Part shown: positions 1-10,673 of the stretch, in pieces
Layout: the number at the start of each line of letters is the position of its first letter
Position numbering within the stretch: position 1 is the first letter of the stretch
NCBI RefSeq assembly: GCF_013410215.1
Contig: NZ_JACCFQ010000001.1
Coordinates: 1,240,001 to 1,304,000 of the forward strand
Length of the DNA stretch: 64,000 nucleotides
Direction: 5' to 3'
From: Nesterenkonia sandarakina
Lineage (GTDB): Bacteria; Actinomycetota; Actinomycetes; Actinomycetales; Micrococcaceae
Position numbers and translations under genes: made by a program
The notes under the pieces: generated by a model
Databases searched by the model: none
Seen by the model: the letters and a program-made list of their open reading frames with translations, nothing else
Told to the model about the DNA's origin: nothing

Positions 1-3000
1 TTCAGCGGCCCGGCGGCGGTGGCCTCCTCCCCGTGCAGCAGCATCCGGGGCGCTGCCGCGGCGAGCATCGCCGCGACCCGGGACTCCGGCAGGGTGGTGT
101 CGATCGGCATCGCGACCGCGCCGGCCCGCCAGCTGCCGAGCAGGGCAGCCACGGTGTCCACGGAGCGTGGCAGGCACAGCGCCACCACATCTCCTGGCTG
201 GACCCCGTTCGCGGCGAGTCCCGCAGCGATCGTGAGGGTGCGGGTCTCGAGTTCGCCGAAGCTCAGGCTGGCCCCGGATGTGACCAGGGCGGTGGCATCG
301 GGCGCTCGGCGCACGCTCGCAGCAAGGGAGTCCAGCACTGTGGCTCTCCGGTCCTCTGGACCGGAGGCGTCCGGCCAGGGCGTCAGATCAGACGCGGTTC
401 CGGCCAGCTCGGCGTCCAGCAGCGGCCGGTCCGGGACCTGCCCGACCTCCTCCAGGAACCGCATCCAGTTCCGGATGAGGGCCTGGGCGGCACGTTCGGA
501 GAAGAGCGCCGCATTGAACTCCAGCACGCCGTCCACATCGGTGTCCTTGCCAGCGCCGGGACGCAGCGTGAAGGAGAGGTCCACCTTGGCGCTGCCGGTG
601 GTCCCTGGATCCAGCGGGGTGGCCGTGACGTTGGGCAGGTCCAGACTGAGGTCGGTGGGCTGCTCCACCGAGAGCATGGTCTGGAACAGCGGGTGGCGGC
701 CGAGTTGGCGCTCCGGGCGCACCCGTTCCACGATCTGCTCGAAGGGGACGTGTTCGTCCTCCAGCGCGGCGAGCGTCTGCTGGCGGGCCAGTGACACCGC
801 GTCGGCGAAGCTCAGCGATTCCTCGGAGAGGTCCAGACGCAGCGGCAGGGTGTTCACGAAGAACCCGATCAGCTCCTCGACGTCCGGGTCGGTGCGACCC
901 GCGGAGGGGGAGCCGATGACCACGTCCTCCCCGGCGCCGATGCGCCGCAGGTAACCGGCCAGCCCGGCAAGCCAGCCGTGGAAGCTGCTGGCGGACTGCG
1001 CGGTGGCCGCGGCGGCGACCTTCCCGGCGAGTTCCGCCGGGATGGTGAAGCGCAGCTGCCCGGCCGGCTGGCTCGCGCTCTGCGCCCGCTGCCCGTCCTT
1101 CGGCAGCGCCAGTTCGGTGGGCGCCGCGTCGAGCCGGTCCACCCAGCGCAGCAGGGCCGGGTCCTCCTCACCGCGTGCCCGGATCAGCTCCTGCAGGTGA
1201 GCTTCCCGGCGCGCCACATCACCGAACTGCACGCTCAGCGGTCGGCGCAGGGCAGTGCCTCCGCAGGCCCGGGCGGTGTAGGAGGCCGCGAGGTCGCGCA
1301 CCAGGGGCGCCAGGGAGGCGCCGTCGGTGGCGATGTGGTGCAGCACAAGCTCCAGACGCCAGGTCTGCTCCGTCTGCTCTGCTCCACCGCCTGCACTGGT
1401 CTGATCCCCGAGGTCGACCAGCGCCGCGCGCAGCGGCTTCTCCTTGCTCAGGTCGAACCCGGCGGAGATCTCCAGCGGCTCATCCCCGAGCACCCCGGAT
1501 CGGGGTTCATGCACGAGCTGCACCGGTCGGGCCTCGGCGGCAGCCGGTGCGTCGGAGCGGGACGGTGAAGCGGATCCCTGGGCGGGGAAGCTGGTGCGCA
1601 GCACTTCGTGGCGGGCCACCAGATCATCGATCGCCCCGCCCATCGCGGCGGCGTCCAGCGCTCCGCGCAGCTCCACGTGCAGGACCACGTTGTACTCAGC
1701 CGAGGAGGGGTCCAGCTGGTTCAGGAACCAGAGCCTGGACTGGCCCGCGGTCAGTGGCAGCTCCGCGCCGTCGAGGCGAGGGTGGTCCTGGACCCAGGTC
1801 TGCAACGAGCCGAGCATCTGCTCGGCAGGTGTCGAGGAGGTGTTCTCGGCCCCCGACCCTGCATCAGCGGGGGCTGGGCGCGCCCCGATGCGCAGCAGCT
1901 GCGCCGGGGTCCCGGCCTCAAAGACTGCGCGCAGCGGGATCGAGAGTCCCAGCTGCTTCTCCAGTCGGCCCACCAGGGTGACTGCGAGCAGCGAGTGCCC
2001 GCCGAGCGCGAAGAAGTCGTCGTCGAGCCCGACGCTTGGCACTCCGAGCACCTCGCTCATCACGTCGCAGACGGCCTGTTCCCGCTCCGTCTCGGGCTGC
2101 CGCGCACCTGTGGTGACCGCAGGTTCCGGAAGCGCTGCGACGTCGACCTTGCCGTGGGAGGTCAGCGGGATCTCCTCGACCCCGAGGATCCGGGTGGGGA
2201 GCATGTACTCCGGCAGCAGCCGGGAGGCGGCGGACTTCAGGTCCTCCGGGGTGCGTGAGCCGACCACCCAGGCGGCCAGCTGTGCGGTGTCCGCGCCGCC
2301 GGGGGTGACCACCCGCACGACGGCGGACTCCACGCCCTCGAGCGCGCCGAGCACGGATTCCACCTCTGCCACCTCGATCCGGTGCCCGCGGATCTTGACC
2401 TGGTCATCATCGCGACGCAGGAACTCCAGGGTGCCGTCCTGCCTGCGGCGCACCACGTCCCCGGTCCGGTACATCCGTCCGCCGGTGCTCCAGGGATCGG
2501 CGACGAACGCCGACGCGGTCTCCGCGGGGCGTCCACGATAGCCGTGCGCCTCCGAGATCCCGGAGAGGTAGAGATCTCCCTCCACGCCCGGGGGCACCAG
2601 CGCCAGCGAGGAGTCCAGCACTCGCGCGGTCAGGTTGTTGATCGGTCGACCGATATGCGGTTCGTCCCCGGTGATCGGGGTCAGCACGGAGTCCACCGTG
2701 AACTCGCTGGGGCCATAGAGGTTCCAGCCCTGGAGTCGTGGGGAGTCCGCGACGGCGCGCCAGAGCGCGGCCGAGATGGCCTCGCCGCCGAGGGCCAGCG
2801 TGAGGTCCCGGTCCTGAGCCTCGAGGGCGTCCAGCAGGCCCAGGCTGAGCAGCTGCTGGGCGTAGGACGGGGTGGTCTCCACCACGTCGATCCCGGTCGC
2901 GGGGGTCCGGTCCGCGCCGCGAGAGTCCGGGGCGGGCTCGCCGGCTCCGGTGAGCAGCCCGACGACGGCCTCGGCGTCGACGCGCTGTGCCTCCGCAGGG

Positions 3001-6000
3001 ATCACCACCGTGGTGCCGGAGACCAGCCAGAGGATCGGGTCCCAGGCGGCGTCGAAGCCCAATCCGCTCAGGTGCAGCATCCTCGGCAGCGCCGGCGCGC
3101 AGCGTTCCTGGGCCGGGCCGATCAGCCGGTGCTGGTGGTGGTCCAACACATTGCGCAATGCGCTGTGCGGCACCTGCACGCCCTTCGGTGTGCCCGTGGT
3201 CCCCGAGGTGTGGACCAGGTACGCCGCGTCCGCGGGCTGCGGAGCCGGCGGCACGGCGGCACCGGTGGGCCGTTTGAGGTCCTCAGCGCGCAGCCGCAGC
3301 AGCTCGGGGCGCTGCCGGAGCAGCTCCTGCTCCAGCCCCTGGGGGTCCGCGGCCTCGGGCAGGATCGCGGCCCGCGGCGCGGCGCTGGCGGCGATCTGGC
3401 TGATCCTGCCCACCGGGTAGCTCACGTCCACCGGGACCGCGATGGCGCCGGCGCGCAGGATTCCCAGCAGAGCGCTCAGCGCGTCGACGCTGCGCGGCAG
3501 AGCCAGCAGCACCGGCGCACCGCGTCGCACCCCTGCCTGGTGCAGGTTCGCGGCGATGGTCTCGACCTGATCCAGCAGCTCCGCGAAGCTCAGCTGGTGA
3601 TCTGCGTCCTGCAGCGCCGGGGACTCCGGATGTTGCGCAGCGGTCTGCTCCAGGGCGTGGAGAATCGTGCCGGAGGTGGCCAGCGCCGGGGCGGTGCTGT
3701 GCTCCTCGAGCCAGCTGCGGGTCTCCTCATCCACCGCGCTCAGCCCGGACAGGCGCGTCTGGGGCGCCTGCGCCATGGTGTGCAGCCCGCGCAGCAGCGT
3801 GTCCAGGATGCGCTGGGCGCTCGCGGGGGAGAACAGCGCGGCGTCATAGGCCAGGGCGAGGTGCAGCCCGCCGTCGTCGCCCGCGGGGGCGCTGACGTCG
3901 ACCATCAGGTCCGTCTTGACCCCGGCGCTGGTCATCTGGGCGGGCACGGTGATCTCCACCCCGTCCAGTTCGACCCGGGCCGGTTCGGTGTTCTGCAGGG
4001 TCAGCAGCACCTGGAAGATCGGGTGCATCTGCGCGGTGCGCGGCGGGTTCACGGCGTCGACCACCGCGTCGAAGGGGAGCTCCTGGTGCGCGTAGGCGCG
4101 GGTGTTCGCCTCGCGCACCCGCTCGAGCACCTCGGCCAGCTCGGGATCCTGGTGCAGGCGGGTGCGCAGCACCAGAGTGTTCACGAAGAACCCGACCAGC
4201 TCATCGAGCTGCGGGTCGCTGCGTCCAGCCACCGGGGTGCCCACGACGATGTCCTCCCCGGCGCCGTGCTGCTTCAGCGTCACGGCCAGCGCCGACTGCA
4301 GCACCATGAACAGGCTGGCGCTGTGACCCGCGGCCAGGCTCCGCAGCTGCGCGTGCAGGGCGGGGCTGATCTCGGCGTCGAGCTGCCCGACGCCGACCGC
4401 CGGGTCCTGCTGCAGGCTCGGGCCTGCCTCCGGATCGGCTGGGTCCTGCGACACGCTCCTCGACACATCCTGCGACGAGTCCTGGGGTGCGACACCGCGC
4501 GCGCGGTCCCGCGGCAGCGCGATCTCGGCGGGCGCGCCGTCGAGCTCGCGGCGCCAGAACTCGGCCTGCGCATGCGCCTCGCTCCCAGCATCGGAGGGAT
4601 CCCCCAGGTGCTCGCGCTGCCAGAGGCTGAAATCACTGTATTCCAGGGCGAGTTCGCCCAGGTCGGGGCGCTGACCGGCGGCGCGTGCGGCGTAGGCGCG
4701 GGACAGATCGGTGGCGAAGGGCCGCAGCGACCAGCCGTCGGAGGCGATGTGATGCATCACGGCGACCAGCGTGTGATCGGTGTCGGAGGAGCTCAGCAGC
4801 AGGCCTCGCAGCGGGGTCTCCACCGTGATGTCGAAGGGTCGTTCGGCTTCCTGAGCCACCACGTGCTCAACCCGCTCCGCCGGGACCGAGACGGCGAGGA
4901 AGGGCGGGCGCGCCGCCGATCCCGCGAGCACCTCCTGGATCGGTTCTCCCTCACGCAGCGGGAAGACGGTGCGCAGCGGCTCGTGCCGGGCGGCGACGTC
5001 AGCGAACGCCTCGCGCAGCGCGGCGGTGTCGATCAGGCCTCTCAGCTTGAGCACCACGGGGATGTTGTAGGCCGCGGACTCAGGCTCCAGGCGGTTGAGG
5101 AACCAGAGCCGGCGCTGGGTCAGCGACACCGGCAGCGTCTCGGGGTGCGCCATCCGGTGCAGCGGCGCCGGTCCGTCCGCGGACTCGCCCTGTTGCAGAC
5201 GTTCCGCCAGACCTGCCACGGTGGGGCGCTCGAACACATCCCGGACGCTGATATGAGACTCGGCGGGGGAGGAGAGGATCGAGGCAAGCTGGGTGGCCAG
5301 CAAGGAATGACCGCCCGCAGCGAAGAAGTCCTCGTCGACCCCGATGCCGTCGACGTCGAGCTTCAGCACCTCGGCGAACGCCTCGGCCACGCGCCGCTGC
5401 ATCGCGGTGCGGGGGCGCTGTGAACTTGCCGCCGCGGTGGCCTGCGGGCTCGGCAGCGCTTTGCGGTCCAGCTTGCCGTTCGGGGTGAGCGGGAAGCCGT
5501 CCAGGACCATGATGACGCTGGGCACCATATAGTCCGGCAGCGCGGCACGGAGCTGGTCCCGCATCGCATGACCATCCAGGGCGGAGGCGATCCCCGGGTT
5601 GGCGGCGGGGGCGACGTATCCGGTCAGCCGGGCGGCCGGCCCGTCGCCGTGGACCAGGGCGGCGGCCTGGCCGACTCCTGGCTGGCTGCGCAGCGCGGCC
5701 TCGATCTCGCTGAGTTCCACCCGGTAGCCGCGGATCTTGACCTGGTCGTCCATGCGGCCCAGGAAGCGCAGGGAACCGTCGCCGCGACGCCGGACGACGT
5801 CGCCTGTGCGGTACATCCTGGAGCCGTCGGCGGCGAAGGGGTCTGCCACGAAGCGCGCGGAGCTCATCCCCGGCTGCCCCACGTAGCCGCGGGCCACGTT
5901 GGTGCCGGCCAGGTAGAGCTCACCGACGGCACGGTGCGGGACCGGTTGCAGCGCACTGTCCAGGATGTAGTGCCGGCTGTTGCGCACCGAGCCGCCGATG

Positions 6001-8420
6001 TGCGGCTCGGCATCCGCGGTGATCGGTGCCACCAGGCTGTCCACCGTGGTCTCGGTGGGGCCATAGAGGTTCACGGCGTGCACGCCGTCAAGGGCGGCGA
6101 GGCGGTTCCACAGGTCAGGTCCGACCTCTTCGCCGCCGACGGCGATCACACTGGGATGGTGCCTGCGGGGGAGGGTCGCGCTGGCCTCGAAGAGACCGGT
6201 GGACAGCAGCGCCTCGGCGAAGGAGGGGGTGGTCTCGATGGAGTCGATCTCGCGCTCGCTGAGCAGCTCCGCCAGGCGCTGCGGGTCACGGCGGTCCTCG
6301 TCGCTGATCATGTGCAGCTCGTGGCCGGCGAAGAGCCACAGCAGCGGGTCCCAGGCCGCGTCGAAGGAGAGCCCGGCGGTATGGGCGACCCTGGCCCGCC
6401 GGCCGAGGCGCTCCTGGGTCGGGTCGAAGAGCTCGTCCCGGTGCTCCTGGAACAGGTTGCGCAGCGCGAGCCGCTCGACGCCCACTCCCTTGGGTCGGCC
6501 GGTGCTGCCCGAGGTGAACACCACATAGGCCAGGTCATGCTGGGACACCAGCGGAAGCGTGCTCGGGTCATCGGTGGCCCGGCGCCAGGCCTGTTCGGTG
6601 TCAGCGTCCACCGCCATGGTGGGCAGCTCCCAGTCGGCGCCCGCCGCGCGGTCCGATTCTGCCTGCGCGCGGCTGGTGAGCAGCAGCGCAGGGGCGGAGT
6701 CCTCGATCATCCCCTGGACCCGGTCGATCGGGTATTCGGGGTCCAGCGGGACGTAGGCGCCGCCGGACTTCAGCACCGCCAGCACCAGCAGCGGCAGGTT
6801 GACGCTTCGTTCGATCCGCACCGCCACCAGCGCTCCAGGCCCCACGCCGCGGTGGCGCAGGTGGTGGGCCAGCCGTGTGGAGTCCGCCTCGAGCTGAGCG
6901 AAGCTCAGCTCGCCGTCCTCGGCGAGAACTGCGCGCGCCTCGGGGTGTGCCGCTGTGGCGGCGGTGAAGGCCTGCAGCGCGGTCTCCGCCGTGATCGAGA
7001 GGTCCGGTCCCTGACCGTGGTCCAACAGGGCGGCGGTCTCCGGTGCGGCGGTGAGCGGGAGCTGTCCCACGCTGGTTCCGGGCTCTGCGGTCAGCGCCGC
7101 CGTGATCAGGGCTCGCAGCCGCTGGCCATGTTCGCGCAGCGTCTGATCGGAGTGCAGTGCGGCGTCACCCTCCAGCTGGAGGGTGGGGGTGGCTGCCTGG
7201 CTGTCGATGCCTGAGATCACGAAGGAAAGGTCATGGACCGGTCCGGTGGAGAGGATGTGCACCTTCCCCGTGGTGCTGCCGAATGTGAGGTCCGCGACCA
7301 CCGGCAGCAGGTTCACCGAGGGTCCGGCCATGCCGGACGCCCCCGGAAGGGTCTCCACCCGGAAGCGCTGGTGCCGCACCGCGGCGCGCACCGTGTCGCC
7401 GGCGGAGCCGATGATCTCGGTGATGCTGGCATCAGGGGTGATCCCTACGTGCAGCGGCAAGATGTTGGAGAGCATCGACGGCGTCGACTTCGCCACCTTG
7501 CCACGCCGGGCGGTCACCGGCAGGCCCACAGAGACCTGATCCTGGCCGGTGATCCTGGCGAGATAGACCGCGATGATCCCGACCAGGGTCTTGGGCACGT
7601 CCCGACCGAGTTCACGCAGCAGCTTCGACTGCTCGGGGTCCAGAGGCAGGCTGACCCGGACCACCTCCCGGGCAGGTCCGCTGGGGGTGCCCTCGAGTCC
7701 CTCCACCGATGCTTCGCGCTGCACCTGTTCCTGCCAGAACGCCTCATCCGCGGTGTGCTGTTCCGACGCGGCGTAGGAGTGAAGGTCCTCGAGCAGATCC
7801 TGGTGGCTCGGGAACGGAGAGTCTCGCCGCGCGGCGAGGGTGGCGAGCAGCTTCGCGACGGGCCCGCGCACGAGCCCCTGGGGGATCCGCGCGGTGAGAG
7901 CAGAGTAGACGCGCGCCAGGTAGTGCAGCGCGATCACTGCGGAGTAGCCATCCAACATGATGTGGTGCACACGCTGGAACAGCCAGTTCTCACCATCGGG
8001 GAGCTGGAAGAGCACCGCGGCGCAGAGGCTCGTGGACTCCAGTGCCCGAGCCTGCGTCATCTCCTGATCGATGCGCCGGCGCGCCTGTGCCCGGGCCGCT
8101 GCGGGGTCTGTGATCCCGGAGAGGTCCACCACGGTGAGCAGCTCGGCCGAAGGCTCGGGTCGCTGCAGCGTGGCGTAGGGGCCCTTGGCGTCCTCGGAGA
8201 AGCGCATGGACAAGGAGTCGATGTCCCGGATCGCTTTGGTCCAGGCGAGGCTCATCACCTTGGGGTCCACTGGTCCGTCCAGCTCGAGGTACTGGCCGAT
8301 CTGATACGTCGGGTTCTCCGGGTCCAGCTGCTGGGCGTACCAGATGCCGCGCTGCGCCGGTGTCAGCTCGAGTCTTGGAAGGTTCGTCGAGGTGGGTGTC
8401 GGCTGCGCGCGGTCGACCAT
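1..8420 (-). CDS. Non-ribosomal peptide synthetase, multimodular, EntF/DhbF-like first module (3' end outside window)
   Basis: An assembly-line peptide synthetase reading leftward off the window; 2806 codons are visible without a stop. Domain order by residue: condensation C1 (about 15-440, motif HHIMLDG), adenylation A1 (about 477-990, with SGSTGRPKG), carrier T1 (GGHSLLATQ near 1037), C2 (about 1087-1583, HHIASDG), A2 ([11 protein letters not shown]), T2 (GGHSLLAVT near 2140), C3 (HHIATDG) and the start of A3. C1 resembles the aryl-acid-accepting C domains that open EntF and DhbF, so a catecholate-type siderophore is the best guess. The A4 core motif of A1 and A2 reads FDAAWDP, one residue shorter than the classical FDxSVW form, so I assign no substrates. 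Start: ATG at 8418-8420 with AGGAG nine bases upstream. No thioesterase, MbtH or aryl-acid biosynthesis gene is visible. Confidence 0.95.
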   Translation of the reverse strand, partial: MVDRAQPTPTSTNLPRLELTPAQRGIWYAQQLDPENPTYQIGQYLELDGPVDPKVMSLAWTKAIRDIDSLSMRFSEDAKGPYATLQRPEPSAELLTVVDLSGITDPAAARAQARRRIDQEMTQARALESTSLCAAVLFQLPDGENWLFQRVHHIMLDGYSAVIALHYLARVYSALTARIPQGLVRGPVAKLLATLAARRDSPFPSHQDLLEDLHSYAASEQHTADEAFWQEQVQREASVEGLEGTPSGPAREVVRVSLPLDPEQSKLLRELGRDVPKTLVGIIAVYLARITGQDQVSVGLPVTARRGKVAKSTPSMLSNILPLHVGITPDASITEIIGSAGDTVRAAVRHQRFRVETLPGASGMAGPSVNLLPVVADLTFGSTTGKVHILSTGPVHDLSFVISGIDSQAATPTLQLEGDAALHSDQTLREHGQRLRALITAALTAEPGTSVGQLPLTAAPETAALLDHGQGPDLSITAETALQAFTAATAAHPEARAVLAEDGELSFAQLEADSTRLAHHLRHRGVGPGALVAVRIERSVNLPLLVLAVLKSGGAYVPLDPEYPIDRVQGMIEDSAPALLLTSRAQAESDRAAGADWELPTMAVDADTEQAWRRATDDPSTLPLVSQHDLAYVVFTSGSTGRPKGVGVERLALRNLFQEHRDELFDPTQERLGRRARVAHTAGLSFDAAWDPLLWLFAGHELHMISDEDRRDPQRLAELLSEREIDSIETTPSFAEALLSTGLFEASATLPRRHHPSVIAVGGEEVGPDLWNRLAALDGVHAVNLYGPTETTVDSLVAPITADAEPHIGGSVRNSRHYILDSALQPVPHRAVGELYLAGTNVARGYVGQPGMSSARFVADPFAADGSRMYRTGDVVRRRGDGSLRFLGRMDDQVKIRGYRVELSEIEAALRSQPGVGQAAALVHGDGPAARLTGYVAPAANPGIASALDGHAMRDQLRAALPDYMVPSVIMVLDGFPLTPNGKLDRKALPSPQATAAASSQRPRTAMQRRVAEAFAEVLKLDVDGIGVDEDFFAAGGHSLLATQLASILSSPAESHISVRDVFERPTVAGLAERLQQGESADGPAPLHRMAHPETLPVSLTQRRLWFLNRLEPESAAYNIPVVLKLRGLIDTAALREAFADVAARHEPLRTVFPLREGEPIQEVLAGSAARPPFLAVSVPAERVEHVVAQEAERPFDITVETPLRGLLLSSSDTDHTLVAVMHHIASDGWSLRPFATDLSRAYAARAAGQRPDLGELALEYSDFSLWQREHLGDPSDAGSEAHAQAEFWRRELDGAPAEIALPRDRARGVAPQDSSQDVSRSVSQDPADPEAGPSLQQDPAVGVGQLDAEISPALHAQLRSLAAGHSASLFMVLQSALAVTLKQHGAGEDIVVGTPVAGRSDPQLDELVGFFVNTLVLRTRLHQDPELAEVLERVREANTRAYAHQELPFDAVVDAVNPPRTAQMHPIFQVLLTLQNTEPARVELDGVEITVPAQMTSAGVKTDLMVDVSAPAGDDGGLHLALAYDAALFSPASAQRILDTLLRGLHTMAQAPQTRLSGLSAVDEETRSWLEEHSTAPALATSGTILHALEQTAAQHPESPALQDADHQLSFAELLDQVETIAANLHQAGVRRGAPVLLALPRSVDALSALLGILRAGAIAVPVDVSYPVGRISQIAASAAPRAAILPEAADPQGLEQELLRQRPELLRLRAEDLKRPTGAAVPPAPQPADAAYLVHTSGTTGTPKGVQVPHSALRNVLDHHQHRLIGPAQERCAPALPRMLHLSGLGFDAAWDPILWLVSGTTVVIPAEAQRVDAEAVVGLLTGAGEPAPDSRGADRTPATGIDVVETTPSYAQQLLSLGLLDALEAQDRDLTLALGGEAISAALWRAVADSPRLQGWNLYGPSEFTVDSVLTPITGDEPHIGRPINNLTARVLDSSLALVPPGVEGDLYLSGISEAHGYRGRPAETASAFVADPWSTGGRMYRTGDVVRRRQDGTLEFLRRDDDQVKIRGHRIEVAEVESVLGALEGVESAVVRVVTPGGADTAQLAAWVVGSRTPEDLKSAASRLLPEYMLPTRILGVEEIPLTSHGKVDVAALPEPAVTTGARQPETEREQAVCDVMSEVLGVPSVGLDDDFFALGGHSLLAVTLVGRLEKQLGLSIPLRAVFEAGTPAQLLRIGARPAPADAGSGAENTSSTPAEQMLGSLQTWVQDHPRLDGAELPLTAGQSRLWFLNQLDPSSAEYNVVLHVELRGALDAAAMGGAIDDLVARHEVLRTSFPAQGSASPSRSDAPAAAEARPVQLVHEPRSGVLGDEPLEISAGFDLSKEKPLRAALVDLGDQTSAGGGAEQTEQTWRLELVLHHIATDGASLAPLVRDLAASYTARACGGTALRRPLSVQFGDVARREAHLQELIRARGEEDPALLRWVDRLDAAPTELALPKDGQRAQSASQPAGQLRFTIPAELAGKVAAAATAQSASSFHGWLAGLAGYLRRIGAGEDVVIGSPSAGRTDPDVEELIGFFVNTLPLRLDLSEESLSFADAVSLARQQTLAALEDEHVPFEQIVERVRPERQLGRHPLFQTMLSVEQPTDLSLDLPNVTATPLDPGTTGSAKVDLSFTLRPGAGKDTDVDGVLEFNAALFSERAAQALIRNWMRFLEEVGQVPDRPLLDAELAGTASDLTPWPDASGPEDRRATVLDSLAASVRRAPDATALVTSGASLSFGELETRTLTIAAGLAANGVQPGDVVALCLPRSVDTVAALLGSWRAGAVAMPIDTTLPESRVAAMLAAAAPRMLLHGEEATAAGPL

Positions 8421-8487
8421 GGGTGGTGCTCCTAGGGAAGGGGGTGAACGGGATCAGGTGTGACGGGCCGCGTGACGCGTCTGCGGC

Positions 8488-8742
8488 CTACTGCTGGAAC
8501 TGCCCGATCTGCAGATCGCTGAGCGTGTCGCCCAGGTTCAGCAGCGGCCCCTCGATCAGCGGACCGTTGATCAGGGTGAGCCCCGCCGTGGCGAACTCGA
8601 GCAGCATCCCGTTGCCGGCCAGCAGGACCAGGGCGGCCAGGGCCAAGAGGGCGGCCGCCGCTGCGGCCTGGAACGCGGTGCGCTGCTGTGCGGGGATCTC
8701 GGCGGTGGCGGCTGCGGCGGTCTGGGTGGTCAATGCGGACAT
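8488..8742 (-). CDS. Small hydrophobic protein upstream of the NRPS, function unknown
   Basis: An 84-residue protein not recognised as a family. The N-terminal 20 residues are Ala/Thr-rich and polar, residues about 22-46 form one hydrophobic segment rich in Ala and Leu, and the C-terminal part (about 50-84) is mixed and ends in GQFQQ. ATG at 8740-8742 has a strong GGAGGAG site six bases upstream; an earlier in-frame start would skip this site. It reads in the same direction as the NRPS and stops 67 bases before it, so the two may be co-transcribed. It is not MbtH: the conserved Trp and Pro pattern is missing. A membrane peptide or an assembly accessory are both guesses. Confidence 0.65.
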   Translation of the reverse strand: MSALTTQTAAAATAEIPAQQRTAFQAAAAAALLALAALVLLAGNGMLLEFATAGLTLINGPLIEGPLLNLGDTLSDLQIGQFQQ

Positions 8743-8774
8743 GACGATCTCCTCCAGGGGTTGCGGACACGAAC

Positions 8775-8807
8775 GATGAGCCCGCACCGTCAACGGCCGG
8801 GCTCATC
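8775..8807 (-). terminator. Inverted repeat, possible terminator or 5' leader hairpin
   Basis: Perfect 10-bp arms gatgagcccg (8775-8784) and cgggctcatc (8798-8807) with a 13-base loop lie between the ABC ATPase gene and the small membrane protein gene. There is no T-tract on either side. It could end the cyanate operon or be a leader structure of the small gene, whose ribosome binding site starts about 20 bases further on. Confidence 0.35.
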
Positions 8808-8891
8808 TGATGTTCGGAGCGACGCCCCGTCTGGATGGAATCTCCCTAGTGCAGCCCTGGGACGGCCGGAGGGTTCAGGGTCGGAGGACTG

Positions 8892-9704
8892 TCAATGCCC
8901 GGTGAGTGAGCTCAGCAAGAAGCTGCGCAGCTCGTGGTGCTTCGGATCCTGTTCCAGGTTCTCCACATCACGGGGACGGGAGAACGGGACGGTGATGTCA
9001 TGCACGATCCGAGCCTCGGGTCCGGCGCCCATCACCAGGATCCGGTCGGAGAGCAGCAGCGCCTCGTCCACGTCGTGGGTGACCATGATGAAGGTGCGCC
9101 TGTGCTGTTCGCACAGTTCCAGCAGCTGCAGCTGAAGCTCATGCCGGGTCAGCGCATCCAGCGCGCCGAGCGGCTCGTCGAGGAGCATGACCTTGGGCTC
9201 CAGAGCAAAGGCTCGGGCGATCCCGACGCGCTGCTGCATACCGCCGGAGAGCTGGGTGGGCCGCCGGTCTGCTGCGTGGGAGAGGTTCACCAGCTCCAGG
9301 TACTCATCGGCCAGCGACTCCAGTTCCTGCTTGCTTCGCTTCTGTCGGGGATCGGTCTCCAGTGCGAAGATCACGTTCTGCCGGGCGGACATCCAGGGCA
9401 GGAGCACGTGCTGCTGGAAGACGATGCCCAGCTCCCGGCTGGGTGCGGTGATCGGCTCTCCGGCCAGTGAGATGCTGCCTTCGTCGACGGATTCCAGACC
9501 GGCGATCATCTTCAGGATGGTGGACTTCCCGCAGCCCGAGGGTCCGATGATGGTGATGAACTCGCCTTCGTCGATGTCCACGTCCGTGGTGCCCACGATC
9601 CGCTGGAAGCCCTTCCTGCGATCAGGGAATCCCTTGGTGATGCCCTGAAGCTTCACCACCGGTTCGGTGCTGGTGCGTTCTGCGGTCAGAGTTTCGGCGC
9701 TCAT
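8892..9704 (-). CDS. cynD: ABC transporter ATP-binding protein, nitrate/cyanate (NrtD/CynD) class
   Basis: The energising subunit of the neighbouring importer, 270 residues. Walker A is GPSGCGKST (54-62), the signature is LSGGMQQR (from 152) and Walker B VMLLDEP (172-178), followed by the H-loop in VTHDVDEAL. The C-terminal stretch around VPFSRPRD is typical of nitrate/cyanate/bicarbonate importers of the taurine-nitrate-sulfonate clan. It is the last gene of the set cynS, SBP, permease, ATPase, all reading leftward, and follows the permease after a 90-base gap that carries a direct repeat. Cyanate as substrate rests on the linked cyanase gene; nitrate or sulfonate cannot be excluded from this subunit alone. 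Confidence 0.85.
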   Translation of the reverse strand: MSAETLTAERTSTEPVVKLQGITKGFPDRRKGFQRIVGTTDVDIDEGEFITIIGPSGCGKSTILKMIAGLESVDEGSISLAGEPITAPSRELGIVFQQHVLLPWMSARQNVIFALETDPRQKRSKQELESLADEYLELVNLSHAADRRPTQLSGGMQQRVGIARAFALEPKVMLLDEPLGALDALTRHELQLQLLELCEQHRRTFIMVTHDVDEALLLSDRILVMGAGPEARIVHDITVPFSRPRDVENLEQDPKHHELRSFLLSSLTGH

Positions 9705-9750
9705 GTCTGTGTCTCCTGGTTTCTCAGGCGTGGGTCTCAGGGGCGGGTGC

Positions 9751-9793
9751 TGCGAGCTCGGGCGTCACAAGCTCAGCTGTGCGAGCTCGGGCG
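9751..9793. repeat. 14-bp direct repeat just after the permease stop codon
   Basis: The word tgcgagctcgggcg occurs at 9751-9764 and 9780-9793, in the only sizeable gap inside the cyanate operon. The second copy abuts the permease stop codon (9795-9797). Function unknown. Confidence 0.6.
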
Positions 9794-9794
9794 C

Positions 9795-10673
9795 TCAGGA
9801 TTTCGGGACCAGGCGCTGCAGCTGGGCGATCGAGCGGTCGAGCAGGAAGCCGACGCCGCCGATGATCACGATGGCCACCACGATGCTGGGGGTGTTCAGC
9901 GCATTCCATTCGTTCCAGACGAAGTGGCCCATCCCGCGGCCGCCGACGATCATCTCGGCGGCCACGATCACCAGCCAGGCCGTGGAGAGCGCGGTGCGAA
10001 GCCCCGTCACGATGGCGGGCAGCGTGGCCGGGAGCAGCACCTTGAACACCCGGGTCTTGGTGTCGGTCTCCAGGGATCTCGCCAGGTCCAGGAACAGCGG
10101 GTTGACCCGGCGCACCCCGTCGATGGTGGAGACCAGGATCGGCCACAGCGCTGCCATGAAGATCACGAAGATCGCGGTCATCTGCGAATCGCGCAGCAGC
10201 GCCAGGCCCAGCGGCAGCCAGGCCAGGGGTGAGACCGGGCGCAGGATCTGGATGAACGGGTCCATGCCGTCGTGGATCACCCGGGAGGTTCCCAGCAGCA
10301 GGCCCAGCGGGACGGCGATGAGCGCGGCCAGGCCGAAGCCCAGGAGCACCCGCTGGATGGAGGCGAGCAGGTGGTAGAAGATGCCCACGTTGTTGGGCCC
10401 GTCCAGCAGGAAGGCCGTGCCGAGCATCTCCAGCAGCCGCTCCCAGGTGGCCCCAGGGGTGGGGGCGAGGCCGCCGTCGTCGAGCCCCGTGGTGGCCAGG
10501 TGCCAGATGCCGATGAACCCGAGGAAGAAGATCACGAAGAGTCCGGTGGTCTGGATCCGGTCTCGGGTGCGCTGGGCCTTCGCCCGCTGCTGCAGCGCCT
10601 CTGGGGCGCTGTGGGCGCGGGGCTGCTGGGTGGGGTCGGTGGTCTCAGCGGGCTGAGTGGTCTGGGTGCTCAT
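9795..10673 (-). CDS. cynB: ABC transporter permease, nitrate/cyanate class
   Basis: Membrane subunit of the importer, 292 residues. A polar N-terminal tail (about 1-40) precedes a first hydrophobic helix (about 43-60) and the BPD_transp_1 core, about six helices in all. The cytoplasmic coupling segment around LARSLETDTKTRVFKVLLP fits the EAA loop. The C-terminal helix with IIGGVGFLLDR is characteristic of the SsuC/TauC/NrtB group. Its ATG overlaps the stop of the upstream binding-protein gene by four bases (10670-10673), so translational coupling is likely. Family assignment is firm; cyanate as substrate is inferred from the neighbouring cyanase. Confidence 0.85.
   Translation of the reverse strand: MSTQTTQPAETTDPTQQPRAHSAPEALQQRAKAQRTRDRIQTTGLFVIFFLGFIGIWHLATTGLDDGGLAPTPGATWERLLEMLGTAFLLDGPNNVGIFYHLLASIQRVLLGFGLAALIAVPLGLLLGTSRVIHDGMDPFIQILRPVSPLAWLPLGLALLRDSQMTAIFVIFMAALWPILVSTIDGVRRVNPLFLDLARSLETDTKTRVFKVLLPATLPAIVTGLRTALSTAWLVIVAAEMIVGGRGMGHFVWNEWNALNTPSIVVAIVIIGGVGFLLDRSIAQLQRLVPKS

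Noticed and set aside
2382-5423. A 1013-codon plus-strand open frame, and other long plus-strand frames over 1-8400.
   Set aside because: They are antisense to the NRPS. Translations lack domains, are rich in Arg, Gly, Gln and His as expected for shadow frames of high-GC genes, and have no ribosome sites.
8488-8742. Small gene before the NRPS as an MbtH-like protein.
   Set aside because: MbtH proteins have conserved Trp and Pro residues in a compact soluble fold; this protein has a membrane helix and none of these.
8743-8891. IdeR/DtxR iron box upstream of the NRPS unit.
   Set aside because: No sequence close to the 19-bp palindrome with TTAGG half sites was found.
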